Shown here one piece after another: positions 1 through 8,356 of a stretch of 64,000 nucleotides of DNA (position 1 is the first letter of the stretch; every line of letters starts with the position of its first letter). Source of the stretch: Bin55 sp964511425 (GTDB lineage Bacteria; Pseudomonadota; Gammaproteobacteria; Pseudomonadales; Azotimanducaceae); the NCBI GenBank assembly GCA_964511425.1, contig CAZEFI010000003.1, forward strand, positions 46,034 to 110,033. Direction: 5' to 3'. A program made the translations under genes and the position numbers. The notes beneath the pieces were generated by a model. That model had not been told where the DNA came from. It did no database searches and saw nothing but the letters and a program-made list of their open reading frames with translations.

Positions 1-4
1 TCCC

Positions 5-925
5 ATGCAAGCGTTTGACCCAACTCGACACAGCACTCTCGAACCGATACGTACGGCACTCCAAAATTGGTGGGCGAATAAGCCCTCCGATGTCAGTGGG
101 ATCGCTCTTTATGGTTCGCGCGCGAAGAACTACGCGTCTCAGGACAGCGACTGGGATGTTGCTATCCTTACGCGTTCAGAGAAACCTAACGAGCAAGAAA
201 TTTGTCGCGATCTGCCTCGATATTGTGAGGATGCTCCAATCCATGCACTCTGCGAATCCATCGAAACCGTCCGATCGGGGGCGGGATTTGGAGGAAACAT
301 TCTGTCTGCTGTGGTTGAGCATGGTGTCTCACTTTTTGGAGAATCGATACTAATGACAGAGGGAGTCCGTATGAAACCCAGTTATATCGCCGCAGCCACA
401 TCGATTATTGCGACCGTGGAAGCACTAACCGCTTTCTTACACGGAGCAAACGTTCGGTATCTAAAACAAAAAACTTACAACAACCACGCCACTGCTTACT
501 CTGCTAACGCAGCCGAACATCTGGTTAAAGGATTTTTGAGTCTTCGTGGAATTAATTATCGATACATTCACGACATAGCCGGGCTATGCGACCAACTCGA
601 ACAAGCGCGACCAAACGATCCCATCGTCGAAAAGTTGAGGCGTTTGGATGGATTTACAACTCGTGCGCACAAAGGTCCGTACCAATCAATAGATCACCCC
701 CTTGAAGCACTAACCCGATCGACCGAAAGAGTTAATCGCGTACTCCCACTTCTTCCAAATTTGGTTGCCGAGCGTTTCAGTGAAAGTGAGCTTGAGGTCG
801 ACATTCTTGCGGAAATCACCGATGTTTTGGACATATTGCAGGAGTGTACGCATGAGTTACAAGACGCTTCGTTAAAACAAGAATATCAATCTACTTTGGA
901 CAAAATTTGTGCGTCCATCAAATAA
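5..925 (+). CDS. MNT-HEPN fusion nucleotidyltransferase
   Basis: A 306-residue protein with an N-terminal minimal nucleotidyltransferase (MNT) domain and a C-terminal HEPN-like helical domain. The MNT signature is intact: GSRA at residues 37-40, then DSDWD, giving the metal-binding pair D49 and D51. Residues of about 120-250 are helical, with a HEPN-like core around AEHLVKGFLSLRG. MNT-HEPN proteins include aminoglycoside adenylyltransferases and toxin-antitoxin components that transfer nucleotides to protein or RNA, so the substrate here is unknown. The first ATG lies four bases from the window edge, so the true start and any upstream partner cannot be seen. It is followed 291 bp later on the same strand by an AbiE-like gene, which suggests a defence or toxin-antitoxin neighbourhood (inference). 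Confidence 0.7.
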   Translation: MQAFDPTRHSTLEPIRTALQNWWANKPSDVSGIALYGSRAKNYASQDSDWDVAILTRSEKPNEQEICRDLPRYCEDAPIHALCESIETVRSGAGFGGNILSAVVEHGVSLFGESILMTEGVRMKPSYIAAATSIIATVEALTAFLHGANVRYLKQKTYNNHATAYSANAAEHLVKGFLSLRGINYRYIHDIAGLCDQLEQARPNDPIVEKLRRLDGFTTRAHKGPYQSIDHPLEALTRSTERVNRVLPLLPNLVAERFSESELEVDILAEITDVLDILQECTHELQDASLKQEYQSTLDKICASIK

Positions 926-1216
926 TCAGTTGATTTTGTAATCCGATACAAGCATTCTCGCGACATCGCAACAATTGTCTTGTCCCAAAGCGTGCAACAT
1001 TCCAAAATTCGTGGAACATCAAACCGATGCTAGGATAATTGTCGACCCTCGCGCTGAGCCTACAGTGATTTAATCGGTCAATTTGTTCTTTGTTGATGTC
1101 TCTCGAACGATGTAGTCCTACGGATTGAACACACGATGGCGACTAAGACGCATTTGACTTAGATGTGTCCGTACACCGGAAATGCTTCTCTGAATAGCTG
1201 ATATAAAAATATTACC

Positions 1217-2503
1217 ATGTACATGAATGCGGAAGACTCTTTAGATTTACTCTTGTCCGAGAAAGGCCGGAAGGCAGTTCTACGCGCGGAGCTGCTAAAT
1301 TTATCAGATGCATCATCATCAAGTTGCGATCGCGTGCTGAAAAAGAAATGCGATGACGGTACACTCGTCCGAGTAGGGCAGGGAATTTATGGTATCGGTA
1401 ACGCGAAAGTCTTTGAAATCGTACCCGAAGTATTACCTAAGCTTGGATATATCATTCAAAAACCACAAAGAGTAAAGGGATATAGTCAGAAGTTATCGGG
1501 TCGAATTTGGCAACTCGATCGGCCGTGTAGGCGACAGATTAGAAAAAAAGGAGTGCATGCAGTTTTTGAAGTCGGTACAGGAATTCGCACAAATACAAAG
1601 GTGTATGAAAGAAAAACGAACCAACCTGAATCGAGAGAAATCAACGATCACTTTCATGATTTCGAGTACTGTCATTCGATGGCACGTGCCGAAAAGAACC
1701 TGATCGTTCAACGTGCGCTGAACGTGCTAGAAACGTTTCGAGATGAACGAATCGAACTTGCAATTGAAGGTGGGGCAGCAATTGCATATTACTACCTGCT
1801 TACTCACAGATTCTCGGAAAATATTAATCTCCGAATCGTATTAAGGAAGAATACAGAGAATCTGAGTCGAGCTGAGAAAGAGAGTATCGTTAAAGAAGTA
1901 GGACACAGTTTTGTGACCTACATGCAAGATGCCATGCCTTATTTAAGCCGTACAACGAAAGGTAGGATTCGGAAAGATGGCGTGGTGCGAACGTTTATTT
2001 TTGAGTATTCACCGGTGCACCATCATCAGCAGGTTCAACCCGGTCTTAAACTCGAGCTAGTACATTTATCAGTATTCACAAACATGGATCGGTACCACAG
2101 TCGTGGAGAGAAGATGTTCCCAGCAGTCGATTTGCTCGAAATTCTTGTTGGGAAATGGGCAGCGTTGGCGACACGACTACCCACTCAGAAGAGTGTTAAT
2201 CGAGACTTGGTACGGCACGTTCACGACTTAGCGATGCTCTACCACACCGTGACTTCTGCTCAAACACAGTTTTATCGAATGTCTGAAGAACAAAACGTCC
2301 GCAGGCCGACGATTGATTTGGTCATGAAAGAACTCGAACGAGACAGGTGGTTGGAATACTATAACGACTACATGCACCGTATGGGAACCACCAAAGTGGT
2401 CAATCAACCGGGGTACCATCCTCCGTGGGATCGGATTCTCAATCGGTTTCAAAGAATTGCAGATGTTTTGCGTGAGCTTGATCAACAACCTAATGTACAT
2501 TGA
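1217..2503 (+). CDS. AbiEi/AbiEii-like fused protein with substituted catalytic aspartates
   Basis: A 428-residue protein resembling both halves of an AbiE type IV toxin-antitoxin system in one chain. Residues of about 5-80 look like the AbiEi winged-helix domain (LxRxGxGIY-type segment at 50-60). Residues of about 160-345 look like the AbiEii nucleotidyltransferase: a GG pair at 185-186, RFSENINLRI at 198-207, LEILVGKWAAL near 307-317, and RD at 329-330 followed by HDL. In AbiEii toxins the RFSxDxDL motif carries the two catalytic Asp; here both are Asn (N202 and N204, codons AAT at 1820 and 1826). E280 could be the third acidic residue. A regulatory or dead-enzyme role is therefore likelier than toxin activity. 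The two-fold ATG start (MYM) leaves the exact start open. Confidence 0.6.
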   Translation: MYMNAEDSLDLLLSEKGRKAVLRAELLNLSDASSSSCDRVLKKKCDDGTLVRVGQGIYGIGNAKVFEIVPEVLPKLGYIIQKPQRVKGYSQKLSGRIWQLDRPCRRQIRKKGVHAVFEVGTGIRTNTKVYERKTNQPESREINDHFHDFEYCHSMARAEKNLIVQRALNVLETFRDERIELAIEGGAAIAYYYLLTHRFSENINLRIVLRKNTENLSRAEKESIVKEVGHSFVTYMQDAMPYLSRTTKGRIRKDGVVRTFIFEYSPVHHHQQVQPGLKLELVHLSVFTNMDRYHSRGEKMFPAVDLLEILVGKWAALATRLPTQKSVNRDLVRHVHDLAMLYHTVTSAQTQFYRMSEEQNVRRPTIDLVMKELERDRWLEYYNDYMHRMGTTKVVNQPGYHPPWDRILNRFQRIADVLRELDQQPNVH

Positions 2504-2702
2504 GTACAGCCAAGGGGTGTGTCGTCCCTAACCTTTTACTATGATTGGGTATGCCTTAAGAGAACAGCCTTACAGATATTAGATTTAGACATACTGTTCT
2601 ACCGACGTTGGTCCAAATTTGTGAATATCTCAGTAAAGTTACTTCGGCTTCGCACTCGTCACTGAAATTCAATAGTTTGATCCCGTGAGGGGCTTAAAGT
2701 CA

Positions 2703-3242
2703 TTATCGTGTAAAAGTGCCGTAGATTTCCGATAGTTGGTTCATTGACACACCAGATTTTCGTGAAATCCATTCTAAGTGATGTTCAGGGATGTCAGACG
2801 TTCGCCAAGCTATGTTTTCCTTTACATCGTCGAGACTGTATTCATAGATTTTTCCCTCTCGAGTGGCGAGTAAAGTTCGTTGACTTGTCAATATCAAATC
2901 ACGAATTTTTTCCGTCGTGATGTCGATGAGCTTATACCTACCATTGGAACCAAATTGAATAATTGCGTCTTGACAGGGATTCCATTGACACCAGTGTCCC
3001 CAACCATACAGAATGCCGAATGCTGCGACTCCATCATCAATGTACTTATCCCGATCATACACCCAGTGTTTAGAGAGTCGGAAGTTCGCTCGAAGGTCGA
3101 AATACCACCAGTTCTTCAACGACCCGTCGAATCGACGCTGCATTAAAGCGTGCCCAGGCCACAGTTCGTCGTTAAACAAAAACTCGCCGTCGTGATCCAA
3201 TACAACCCGATGACGAAGCGCGGGAATTTCGTTGTGCATCAT
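2703..3242 (-). CDS. Hypothetical protein, C-terminal piece of a broken propeller-like gene
   Basis: A 179-codon reading with no recognised family. It is rich in short beta-strand-like stretches with Trp and Tyr, and the segment TLLATREGKIYEYSLDD near residues 125-140 resembles a propeller blade. Its ATG overlaps the stop of the upstream reading (3239-3838) as ATGA. However, the reading stays open upstream of that ATG as far as an A6 run at 3261-3266, and the joined text across the run reads smoothly. I therefore treat it as the 3' piece of one gene spanning 2703-4172 rather than an independent gene. Confidence 0.4.
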   Translation of the reverse strand: MMHNEIPALRHRVVLDHDGEFLFNDELWPGHALMQRRFDGSLKNWWYFDLRANFRLSKHWVYDRDKYIDDGVAAFGILYGWGHWCQWNPCQDAIIQFGSNGRYKLIDITTEKIRDLILTSQRTLLATREGKIYEYSLDDVKENIAWRTSDIPEHHLEWISRKSGVSMNQLSEIYGTFTR

Positions 3243-3838
3243 CGAATCGAATTTGGGAACTTTTTTGTGAGTTCCCCTTTAAATTCTCCTGTTAGGGTCT
3301 CTTGCACAGTGTAGGTTGACCGGTTGTACTTCCTTAAATCGAGTTCTCGGTCGGCTGGCGAGGGATTGTCAAGGTCGTAAGCTTTGATCGACGGATAATC
3401 AGCTAAGACAACTACACTTTGCCTACTTGAATGAGAGTTTCCAACGGCAAAGATGACGGGATTAAATGGTATTTCTATGGTTCTCACAGTACCGTTGTTG
3501 AGATTTAGAAAGGCGAGAAAATTTGTTCTATCCACCCGCTTACAAGGAATTACGATGCTAAAAGTGCCCTCACCAGCGAGATCCACAGTAGGGCGTCCTT
3601 TGTAGGGAAGCCCGCTGGGAGAACTACATGAGTACGTAAATGTTGGAGTTGTAGTACCAAATTCATAAATGTGATAGTCGCGGGTATACCAGTTTTCAGA
3701 TTTATCTTCAATTGGATGAGACTCCGCATGAACCCATAATCTATCATTGGTTTGAATAATCGCCACGTCTAAGTAGGACTGTGGAAACGTTGCAGACTCA
3801 ACGACGTTCCATTGAGAGTCAAACATCAACGAACCCAT
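3239..3838 (-). CDS. Hypothetical protein, middle piece of a broken propeller-like gene
   Basis: A 199-codon reading of unknown family with repeated strand-rich segments (for example DRLWVHAES, NFLAFLNLNNG, SVVVLADY), suggesting a WD40/PQQ-like beta-propeller. The frame remains open upstream of this ATG with protein-like text (TIGAVTT), then meets TAA at 3862-3860. Beyond that stop the same frame again reads like protein (TPVPVFEPDLNIPKDAPF). At its 3' end it contains the heptamer AAAAAAG (minus strand of 3260-3266), just before its own TGA. The piece is probably not a complete gene. Confidence 0.4.
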   Translation of the reverse strand: MGSLMFDSQWNVVESATFPQSYLDVAIIQTNDRLWVHAESHPIEDKSENWYTRDYHIYEFGTTTPTFTYSCSSPSGLPYKGRPTVDLAGEGTFSIVIPCKRVDRTNFLAFLNLNNGTVRTIEIPFNPVIFAVGNSHSSRQSVVVLADYPSIKAYDLDNPSPADRELDLRKYNRSTYTVQETLTGEFKGELTKKFPNSIR

Positions 3839-3872
3839 TGTGGTAACCGCACCGATGGTTTAATCTGAGAGT

Positions 3873-4172
3873 TCAGCAAGATCCCTTATGGTCGAAGCTA
3901 AGAAAGGCGCATCTTTGGGGATATTTAAATCTGGTTCGAACACCGGTACTGGGGTCGCCCAATGAACGATAGTATGCGACGATACTAGCAACACATCCCG
4001 TGAGAAAACAAACACAGAACCCTGCCAACAAAATCAATCGCCCAGAGCGCAATACGTCTGTGCTTCTCAATCTAGTCAACTGAGTGCTGTTACTCTTAAT
4101 CCAATTGGGAAACCTCGGGTAAGTCTCATTGCGCACACCGACAGCGACATCCTGTCTATTAAGTTCGCTCAA
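3873..4172 (-). CDS. Small protein with one membrane segment, probable 5' piece of the broken gene
   Basis: A 99-codon reading. Residues of about 46-68 are hydrophobic (LILLAGFCVCFLTGCVASIV), fitting a signal anchor or lipoprotein-like signal. After this segment the text becomes less protein-like, while the frame one base further on continues with WATPVPVFEPDLNIPKDAP. I infer a one-base frameshift near 3965. It starts 27 bp after the stop of the helical-repeat gene at 4200-6047 and is probably co-transcribed with it. Confidence 0.35.
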   Translation of the reverse strand: MSELNRQDVAVGVRNETYPRFPNWIKSNSTQLTRLRSTDVLRSGRLILLAGFCVCFLTGCVASIVAYYRSLGDPSTGVRTRFKYPQRCAFLSFDHKGSC

Positions 4173-4199
4173 GAGATGTTAGACATTCCTTCAACAGTG

Positions 4200-6047
4200 T
4201 CATTCAAGTTGTTTAGCGTCTTCTTCGGATAGGTACGTCTTCACAGTTTCAATCTGTTCCGGGTTCAATTGAGAGGGCTGGGACTCGTAGAACAACAAAC
4301 TGAAAGCTGCTGTTGATGCAATCTCTTTTGAAGGCAGTTCATCGAGAGACTCGAAGAGATGTTTTGGATGATACTTAGCCCAACCACCAAGTACCTGAGC
4401 AAGATACTGTTCTTTGGCATAATCAGGAACCTGGTGCATCAAATTTAGAGCACGGTCGGTCATATTGTTTTCTGCTAGTACATATCCCACACAGCTGTAC
4501 GCTTCAGTTTTTGTTGGGCCATCTCGAACCTTAGACATGTACTCAATTGCCTTGTCGATGTCTCGGTTGGCTATTTGCGCGATAACCACAGCCTCTGCGC
4601 CTATTTCATTCTCTCCTAATGGAAGTTTAAGTGCTACATTTAGAGCGCGCTCGGAATCTCGATGCCTGTGCACTAGAGGAAACATAGCATGCGTTAGTAA
4701 CCTCGACCTTAGACCTTCCGTGTCGGCATCATTCAGAACCCAATCTAAGGCAGCATCCATATCTCGCATACTCCAAAGATCAAAAACCGAACGGGCTGCT
4801 TCGAGCTTCAAAGAGCCGTCGTTCTTAGCTTCCATTGCAGACACTATTTCAGCTGCTTCCCTTGGATAGCCCCGGGCAATAGCGGAAACAGCCTCTTTGG
4901 TTGCTGACTCTACGGCTTCAGTGGGTAAGGAGTCAAGATCCATAAGTAAAGTACGAGGATGGTAAGAAGCCCAAGTCTTAATAAGACGCTCTAGTAATAG
5001 CCGATACTGCTTCGTTTGTTCCACTGAGGAAATTGCATCGAGAGCTCCATGCGGATCGGTCTCTGCCCACTCTTGCACCACAGTGATAATTGAATTGTTG
5101 TGGAGATCGTTGTCCAATTTCAACGCATACTCGAAAGCAGTACTTGGATTTGTTTGAGCTACTTCACGCAACACCATAGACGAAATGAAAGATTTCGTAG
5201 GAGAATTGTCAAGTGACTCGCGGATTTGATCCAACGCTCCTATTCCCATTTGTTCAACCCAAATCTGAGCAGTCTGAGTGAGTAAATCAACCTGTGCGCG
5301 TTCGATCTGTGCTGCTGCAAGTAGTTCCTTCCAAACTCTTTCTGGTTCGTGCAGTGCGACCCTACTTATCTCTTCCTTGATGAAGGCGTTGGCAAATTGT
5401 TCATGTCCGAGTTGTCGCGCGATCTCGCGACGTTCGGTGAGAGTAAGATCGTTCCGTTCCTTTAGGATACCCACCAACGCAGCAAGTTTGCCGTCATGGC
5501 TAAGCGTTGTAGCTTGAGAGATTGCCGCGTCTAAATCAAACTGAACCCATTCACGATACAACGCGGTTAATAAATAGCTGATTCGTGGTGGTTGAAATTT
5601 CTGTACTTCCGATAGTGCAAGCAACGGTTTGATTCTTACAAGTTTTTGAATAATTAACGCTTGCGTTTGTATCCGAGCTGGCGGATCTAATTGCTTTGTT
5701 TGTACCCACAGATCAAGCACTTGGTCTTCATTGGATTGCCCCAATACACCGAGTAGAACTGAGTTTCTCTCCAACGGTCCTCCTAATTTAACCATCTCTT
5801 CTAGGGAGCTAATTTGAGTTTGAGTCGCTCTCGCAATTATCTCACCCAAGTTGGTAGACTCCGTGTTCAAAATAGTGGATCCACTAGACGGGGCACCCCT
5901 CTCAAATGGGTTGTTTTGTTTGTTGCCCCCTTCATGTTCAAAAAGCGAGGGCCCGTAGAAGACAACTGCCGATGTACCTATTCCAGCGAGAAACACCAAC
6001 GTGAAGACGGCCCAATGTGTCGATCTTATGTTTCGCTTGGCGGACAT
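4200..6047 (-). CDS. Membrane-anchored protein with periplasmic helical repeats
   Basis: A 615-residue protein of unknown function. Residues of about 12-31 form a signal anchor (HWAVFTLVFLAGIGTSAVVF) after a basic start, so the rest should be periplasmic. Residues of about 70-600 are alpha-helical with recurring units of the form W-A-x-x-x-P-x-x-x-L-x-x-L-x-x-L-P (around WAETDPHGALDAI, WASYHPRTLLMDL and WAKYHPKHLFESL), like TPR- or HEAT-type scaffolds. No catalytic motif was found. It starts eight bases after the stop of a close but interrupted paralog and is followed by a broken anchored propeller gene. It may act as a binding scaffold working with the giant membrane proteins upstream (inference). 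Confidence 0.65.
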   Translation of the reverse strand: MSAKRNIRSTHWAVFTLVFLAGIGTSAVVFYGPSLFEHEGGNKQNNPFERGAPSSGSTILNTESTNLGEIIARATQTQISSLEEMVKLGGPLERNSVLLGVLGQSNEDQVLDLWVQTKQLDPPARIQTQALIIQKLVRIKPLLALSEVQKFQPPRISYLLTALYREWVQFDLDAAISQATTLSHDGKLAALVGILKERNDLTLTERREIARQLGHEQFANAFIKEEISRVALHEPERVWKELLAAAQIERAQVDLLTQTAQIWVEQMGIGALDQIRESLDNSPTKSFISSMVLREVAQTNPSTAFEYALKLDNDLHNNSIITVVQEWAETDPHGALDAISSVEQTKQYRLLLERLIKTWASYHPRTLLMDLDSLPTEAVESATKEAVSAIARGYPREAAEIVSAMEAKNDGSLKLEAARSVFDLWSMRDMDAALDWVLNDADTEGLRSRLLTHAMFPLVHRHRDSERALNVALKLPLGENEIGAEAVVIAQIANRDIDKAIEYMSKVRDGPTKTEAYSCVGYVLAENNMTDRALNLMHQVPDYAKEQYLAQVLGGWAKYHPKHLFESLDELPSKEIASTAAFSLLFYESQPSQLNPEQIETVKTYLSEEDAKQLE

Positions 6048-6055
6048 CTAGTAAA

Positions 6056-7732
6056 TCATCTCCATCTTATACGGGTTTCGGCCGTTTTTAAATTTAGGCG
6101 TTTAAACCGTTTCGCGTCTTCTTCTGTAAGACGAGCTCGTAATGTTTCCTTCTGATCGGAATTCAAGTGTTCGTTCCAAGGATCACTAAGCAATAATTTC
6201 AGTGCCGCTGACGATGCAACTTTCACCGAAGGCATTTGGTCGAGTGATTCAAATACACCGGTAGGATCGTTATTCACCCATGTGCCCAATACTTGATTTA
6301 AGTAGGTTTGCATCGCATATTGGGGAATCTCCTGCACCAACTGTAGAGCTGTGTCGGCCCTCCCTGTGATTACTAGTTCAAATCCCAGACCGCGATACGC
6401 TTCCGTCTTAGTAATGCCATCCCTAACCTCAGACATTAATTCAATTGCTTTGTTGACGTCAGTCTGCCCAAGTCGTGTGATGACCCAACTCTCAAGACCT
6501 AACTCATTTTCGATCATTGGTCGTTCCAATGCTATACGCATCGCACGTTCAGGATCCTGATCAACGAGTTTGGGCAATACGTAGCCTAGCAATACAGTTC
6601 TTCCAAATTCCAGATCTGGGTCATTCAACACCCAATCGAGTGCAGCATTCAAATCGCTCGCGATCCAATGAGTAATGACGGACGTGGCAATGTTGAGCTT
6701 CAAGGATTCGTCTTCCAAAGTAACTACTCTTGCAGATGCGTCTCGCGGATCTCTCGAAGCGAGAGTAGAAAAAGCAGATTGTGTTGCTAAATTTACCATT
6801 TCGTTCGGTAGGAGGTGAAGATTTTCTAGTAACGATATTGGATTGTCAGTCGCCCATGTCTCCACTAGACGGCTGAACATTGCTCGTTGCAATATCCCGC
6901 TAGACTTTGACCTGACTGTGTCGAGCGCGCTGTGTAGATCAGACCTTGCCCATTCTTCCACTACAACAAGGACAGAATCGTCAAAGGGCACGCTGTCCAG
7001 GGTCTTCGCATGCTCCAACGCTCTGCTTGGATTGGCGTGTGCTATTTCGCGATATACAGCATTTAAAATGAGAGATCTAGTTTGATGATTGTCGAGCGAC
7101 GCCAAGATGTGGTTTATTGCTTCCAATCCCTGTTTTTCAACCCAGATTTGAGCAACTTGAGTGAGTAGCTCAAGTTGCTTACTATCGTTCGGTGCTTCTT
7201 TGACTATTTCTTCCCAAACTTCTTCAGGTTCAGCGATAGATTTATTCAATTTCTCCAACGTGATCACGTTGATGGCATATTGCTCATTTCCCAGTTGCCG
7301 CGCGATTTCGCGACACTTTTGATCAGTGAGATCAGTCCTTTCTTGTAATATGCCTTCCAATGCTGCCTGTTTCTCAGCACTTTCGAGAGTGGTAGCATGC
7401 GAGATCGCCTCGTTCAAATCGAATTGCGCCCATTCGCTAAACAGCGCGGACAACGCTTCGCTTGTTTTGGACTGATTCAATTGCGCCACCTGCGTCAACG
7501 CACTTGAAGGATCGAATCGAACTAGTTTTTGAAGAATAACTGCTTGAGTTTCTACTCGTGCAGAAGAATCCAATTGTTTCGATTGTTCCAACAATTCAAG
7601 CACACGATCTTCATTCGCTTCAATCAATGTGTTGTGCAACGCTGTGCTTCGTTCCAGCGGACTGCTTAATTTCGCGATATCGGCTAGATTACGAATCTGT
7701 GCGTGGTTCACATTAGCTATTGACTTGTGCAA
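6056..7732 (-). CDS. Helical-repeat protein, main piece of the interrupted paralog
   Basis: A 558-codon reading from a TTG codon, lacking any membrane anchor. It is paralogous along its length to the 615-residue protein downstream. Shared text includes PLERxxxLxxxL near its start, AALDWVLND, AIEyMSxVRDG and TKTEAY in the C-terminal third, and FESLDxxPS near the end. It lies in the same frame as the anchor piece 7739-7942, separated only by one TAA and two codons, so the TTG start is probably not original. If made alone it would be cytoplasmic. Confidence 0.45.
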   Translation of the reverse strand: MHKSIANVNHAQIRNLADIAKLSSPLERSTALHNTLIEANEDRVLELLEQSKQLDSSARVETQAVILQKLVRFDPSSALTQVAQLNQSKTSEALSALFSEWAQFDLNEAISHATTLESAEKQAALEGILQERTDLTDQKCREIARQLGNEQYAINVITLEKLNKSIAEPEEVWEEIVKEAPNDSKQLELLTQVAQIWVEKQGLEAINHILASLDNHQTRSLILNAVYREIAHANPSRALEHAKTLDSVPFDDSVLVVVEEWARSDLHSALDTVRSKSSGILQRAMFSRLVETWATDNPISLLENLHLLPNEMVNLATQSAFSTLASRDPRDASARVVTLEDESLKLNIATSVITHWIASDLNAALDWVLNDPDLEFGRTVLLGYVLPKLVDQDPERAMRIALERPMIENELGLESWVITRLGQTDVNKAIELMSEVRDGITKTEAYRGLGFELVITGRADTALQLVQEIPQYAMQTYLNQVLGTWVNNDPTGVFESLDQMPSVKVASSAALKLLLSDPWNEHLNSDQKETLRARLTEEDAKRFKRLNLKTAETRIRWR

Positions 7733-7738
7733 ATACTG

Positions 7739-7942
7739 TTACCCAACTACAGAATTAACAGATGAATTAAGATCCTCGATGGTTGGTACAGTTTTGATGT
7801 CAAAGACGCTATCGCCGCGCTCATAGAACGAGAAACCATAGAAGACCGCGGCCGAAGAACACACTCCAGCACTGAACACGATTGCCAAGATGGCGTAAAT
7901 GTTCAACCCACGGTTTCGCAAAGTTGACCCCTGACTTCGCAA
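7739..7942 (-). CDS. Anchor piece of the interrupted helical-repeat paralog
   Basis: A 67-codon reading from TTG that supplies the missing anchor of the paralog: LNIYAILAIVFSAGVCSSAA then VFYG, matching SAVVFYG of the intact 615-residue protein. It ends in TAA (7741-7739), with CAG TAT TTG continuing in frame. There is no ATG in frame. An AGAAGGA Shine-Dalgarno-like stretch lies upstream but points to an ATG in another frame that stops after five codons, which hints at a further lesion at the 5' end. Confidence 0.4.
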   Translation of the reverse strand: MRSQGSTLRNRGLNIYAILAIVFSAGVCSSAAVFYGFSFYERGDSVFDIKTVPTIEDLNSSVNSVVG

Positions 7943-8356
7943 ATTAATAGATCGTTCGCATCCTTCTCACAGTTCTTAAGGATTTTACTATCAACTACAC
8001 GATGCCTGAATAGAGAATGCTCTGTCTACTGGTTTGACAATCTTGGAATGACTCTTGGTGAAAGAAACCTATGATTCAACCTAGGTCTATGGGTCAATAA
8101 CATAAGCCGTAGATAGGAAGTAAGCTGGGAGACTGAATTATTCAATCTGAATATTTCAGTCAAATGTACCTTAATTGGTCACTGGGCATCAATCACAGGG
8201 ACCACTTGAAATCAAAGGCTGGGGGAATGTCTCAGCTGAGTGCAAGAAACCCCGCTCTCCGAGTGAATCGAAGTCGACGTTCAATCCCGTTACAGGCAGA
8301 CTACTTGATTTGAAGCGTAGAAAATCGTGGAATCACTTAAGTTAGTGAGACCTTTT
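7943..8356. other. 414-bp gap without a recognisable gene
   Basis: This gap lies between the giant membrane protein gene (ending 8357) and the helical-repeat genes. I found no protein-like reading in it on either strand. The only ordered signal is a pair of imperfect palindromes at 8133-8159. A TTGACT hexamer overlaps them on the minus strand, so the promoter of the 7942-to-2703 cluster may be here, but the -10 match is poor. Confidence 0.4.
8133..8159. promoter_or_regulatory. Tandem imperfect palindromes, possible operator
   Basis: Two 13-base imperfect palindromes repeat with a 14-base period: CTGAATTATTCAA at 8133-8145 and CTGAATATTTCAG at 8147-8159. Both have arms CTGAA/TTCA(G). A TTGACT-like -35 element overlaps them on the minus strand, facing the helical-repeat genes 190 bp away. 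A tandem operator for a dimeric regulator fits, but no regulator gene is adjacent. Confidence 0.3.

Larger units (their letters stand above)
2703..4172 (-). pseudogene. Membrane-anchored propeller-like gene broken by two frameshifts and one stop
   Basis: Joining three readings gives one coherent protein of roughly 490 residues: an N-terminal signal anchor, a short linker, then strand-rich propeller-like sequence. The lesions are a shift near 3965, an in-frame TAA at 3862-3860 between LAELSD and TIGAVTT, and a -1 shift at the A6 run 3261-3266. The frame used after the last shift opens only a few codons before the A6 run (TAA just upstream), so the switch must lie within about 45 bases. The simplest reading is a decaying gene. 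Programmed slippage at the AAAAAAG heptamer is possible for that one site but would not repair the other two. Confidence 0.6.
6056..7942 (-). pseudogene. Helical-repeat membrane-anchored paralog with an in-frame TAA
   Basis: Reading through a single TAA codon (7741-7739) gives 628 codons with the same plan as the intact 615-residue neighbour: signal anchor, short linker, then helical repeats from residue 70 onwards. A single C-to-T change in a CAA codon would create this stop, so the gene is most simply a recent pseudogene. Stable repeat coding on both sides and no other shift in 1.9 kb argue for recent loss. TAA is a normal stop here (glmS and the 1181-residue gene end in it), so codon reassignment is not supported. 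Stop readthrough remains a weaker option. Confidence 0.6.

Noticed and set aside
7739..7741. Reassignment of TAA as a sense codon, suggested by two in-frame TAA codons in the left cluster
   Set aside because: TAA ends glmS and the 1181-residue gene at their expected C-termini, so it is a normal stop here.
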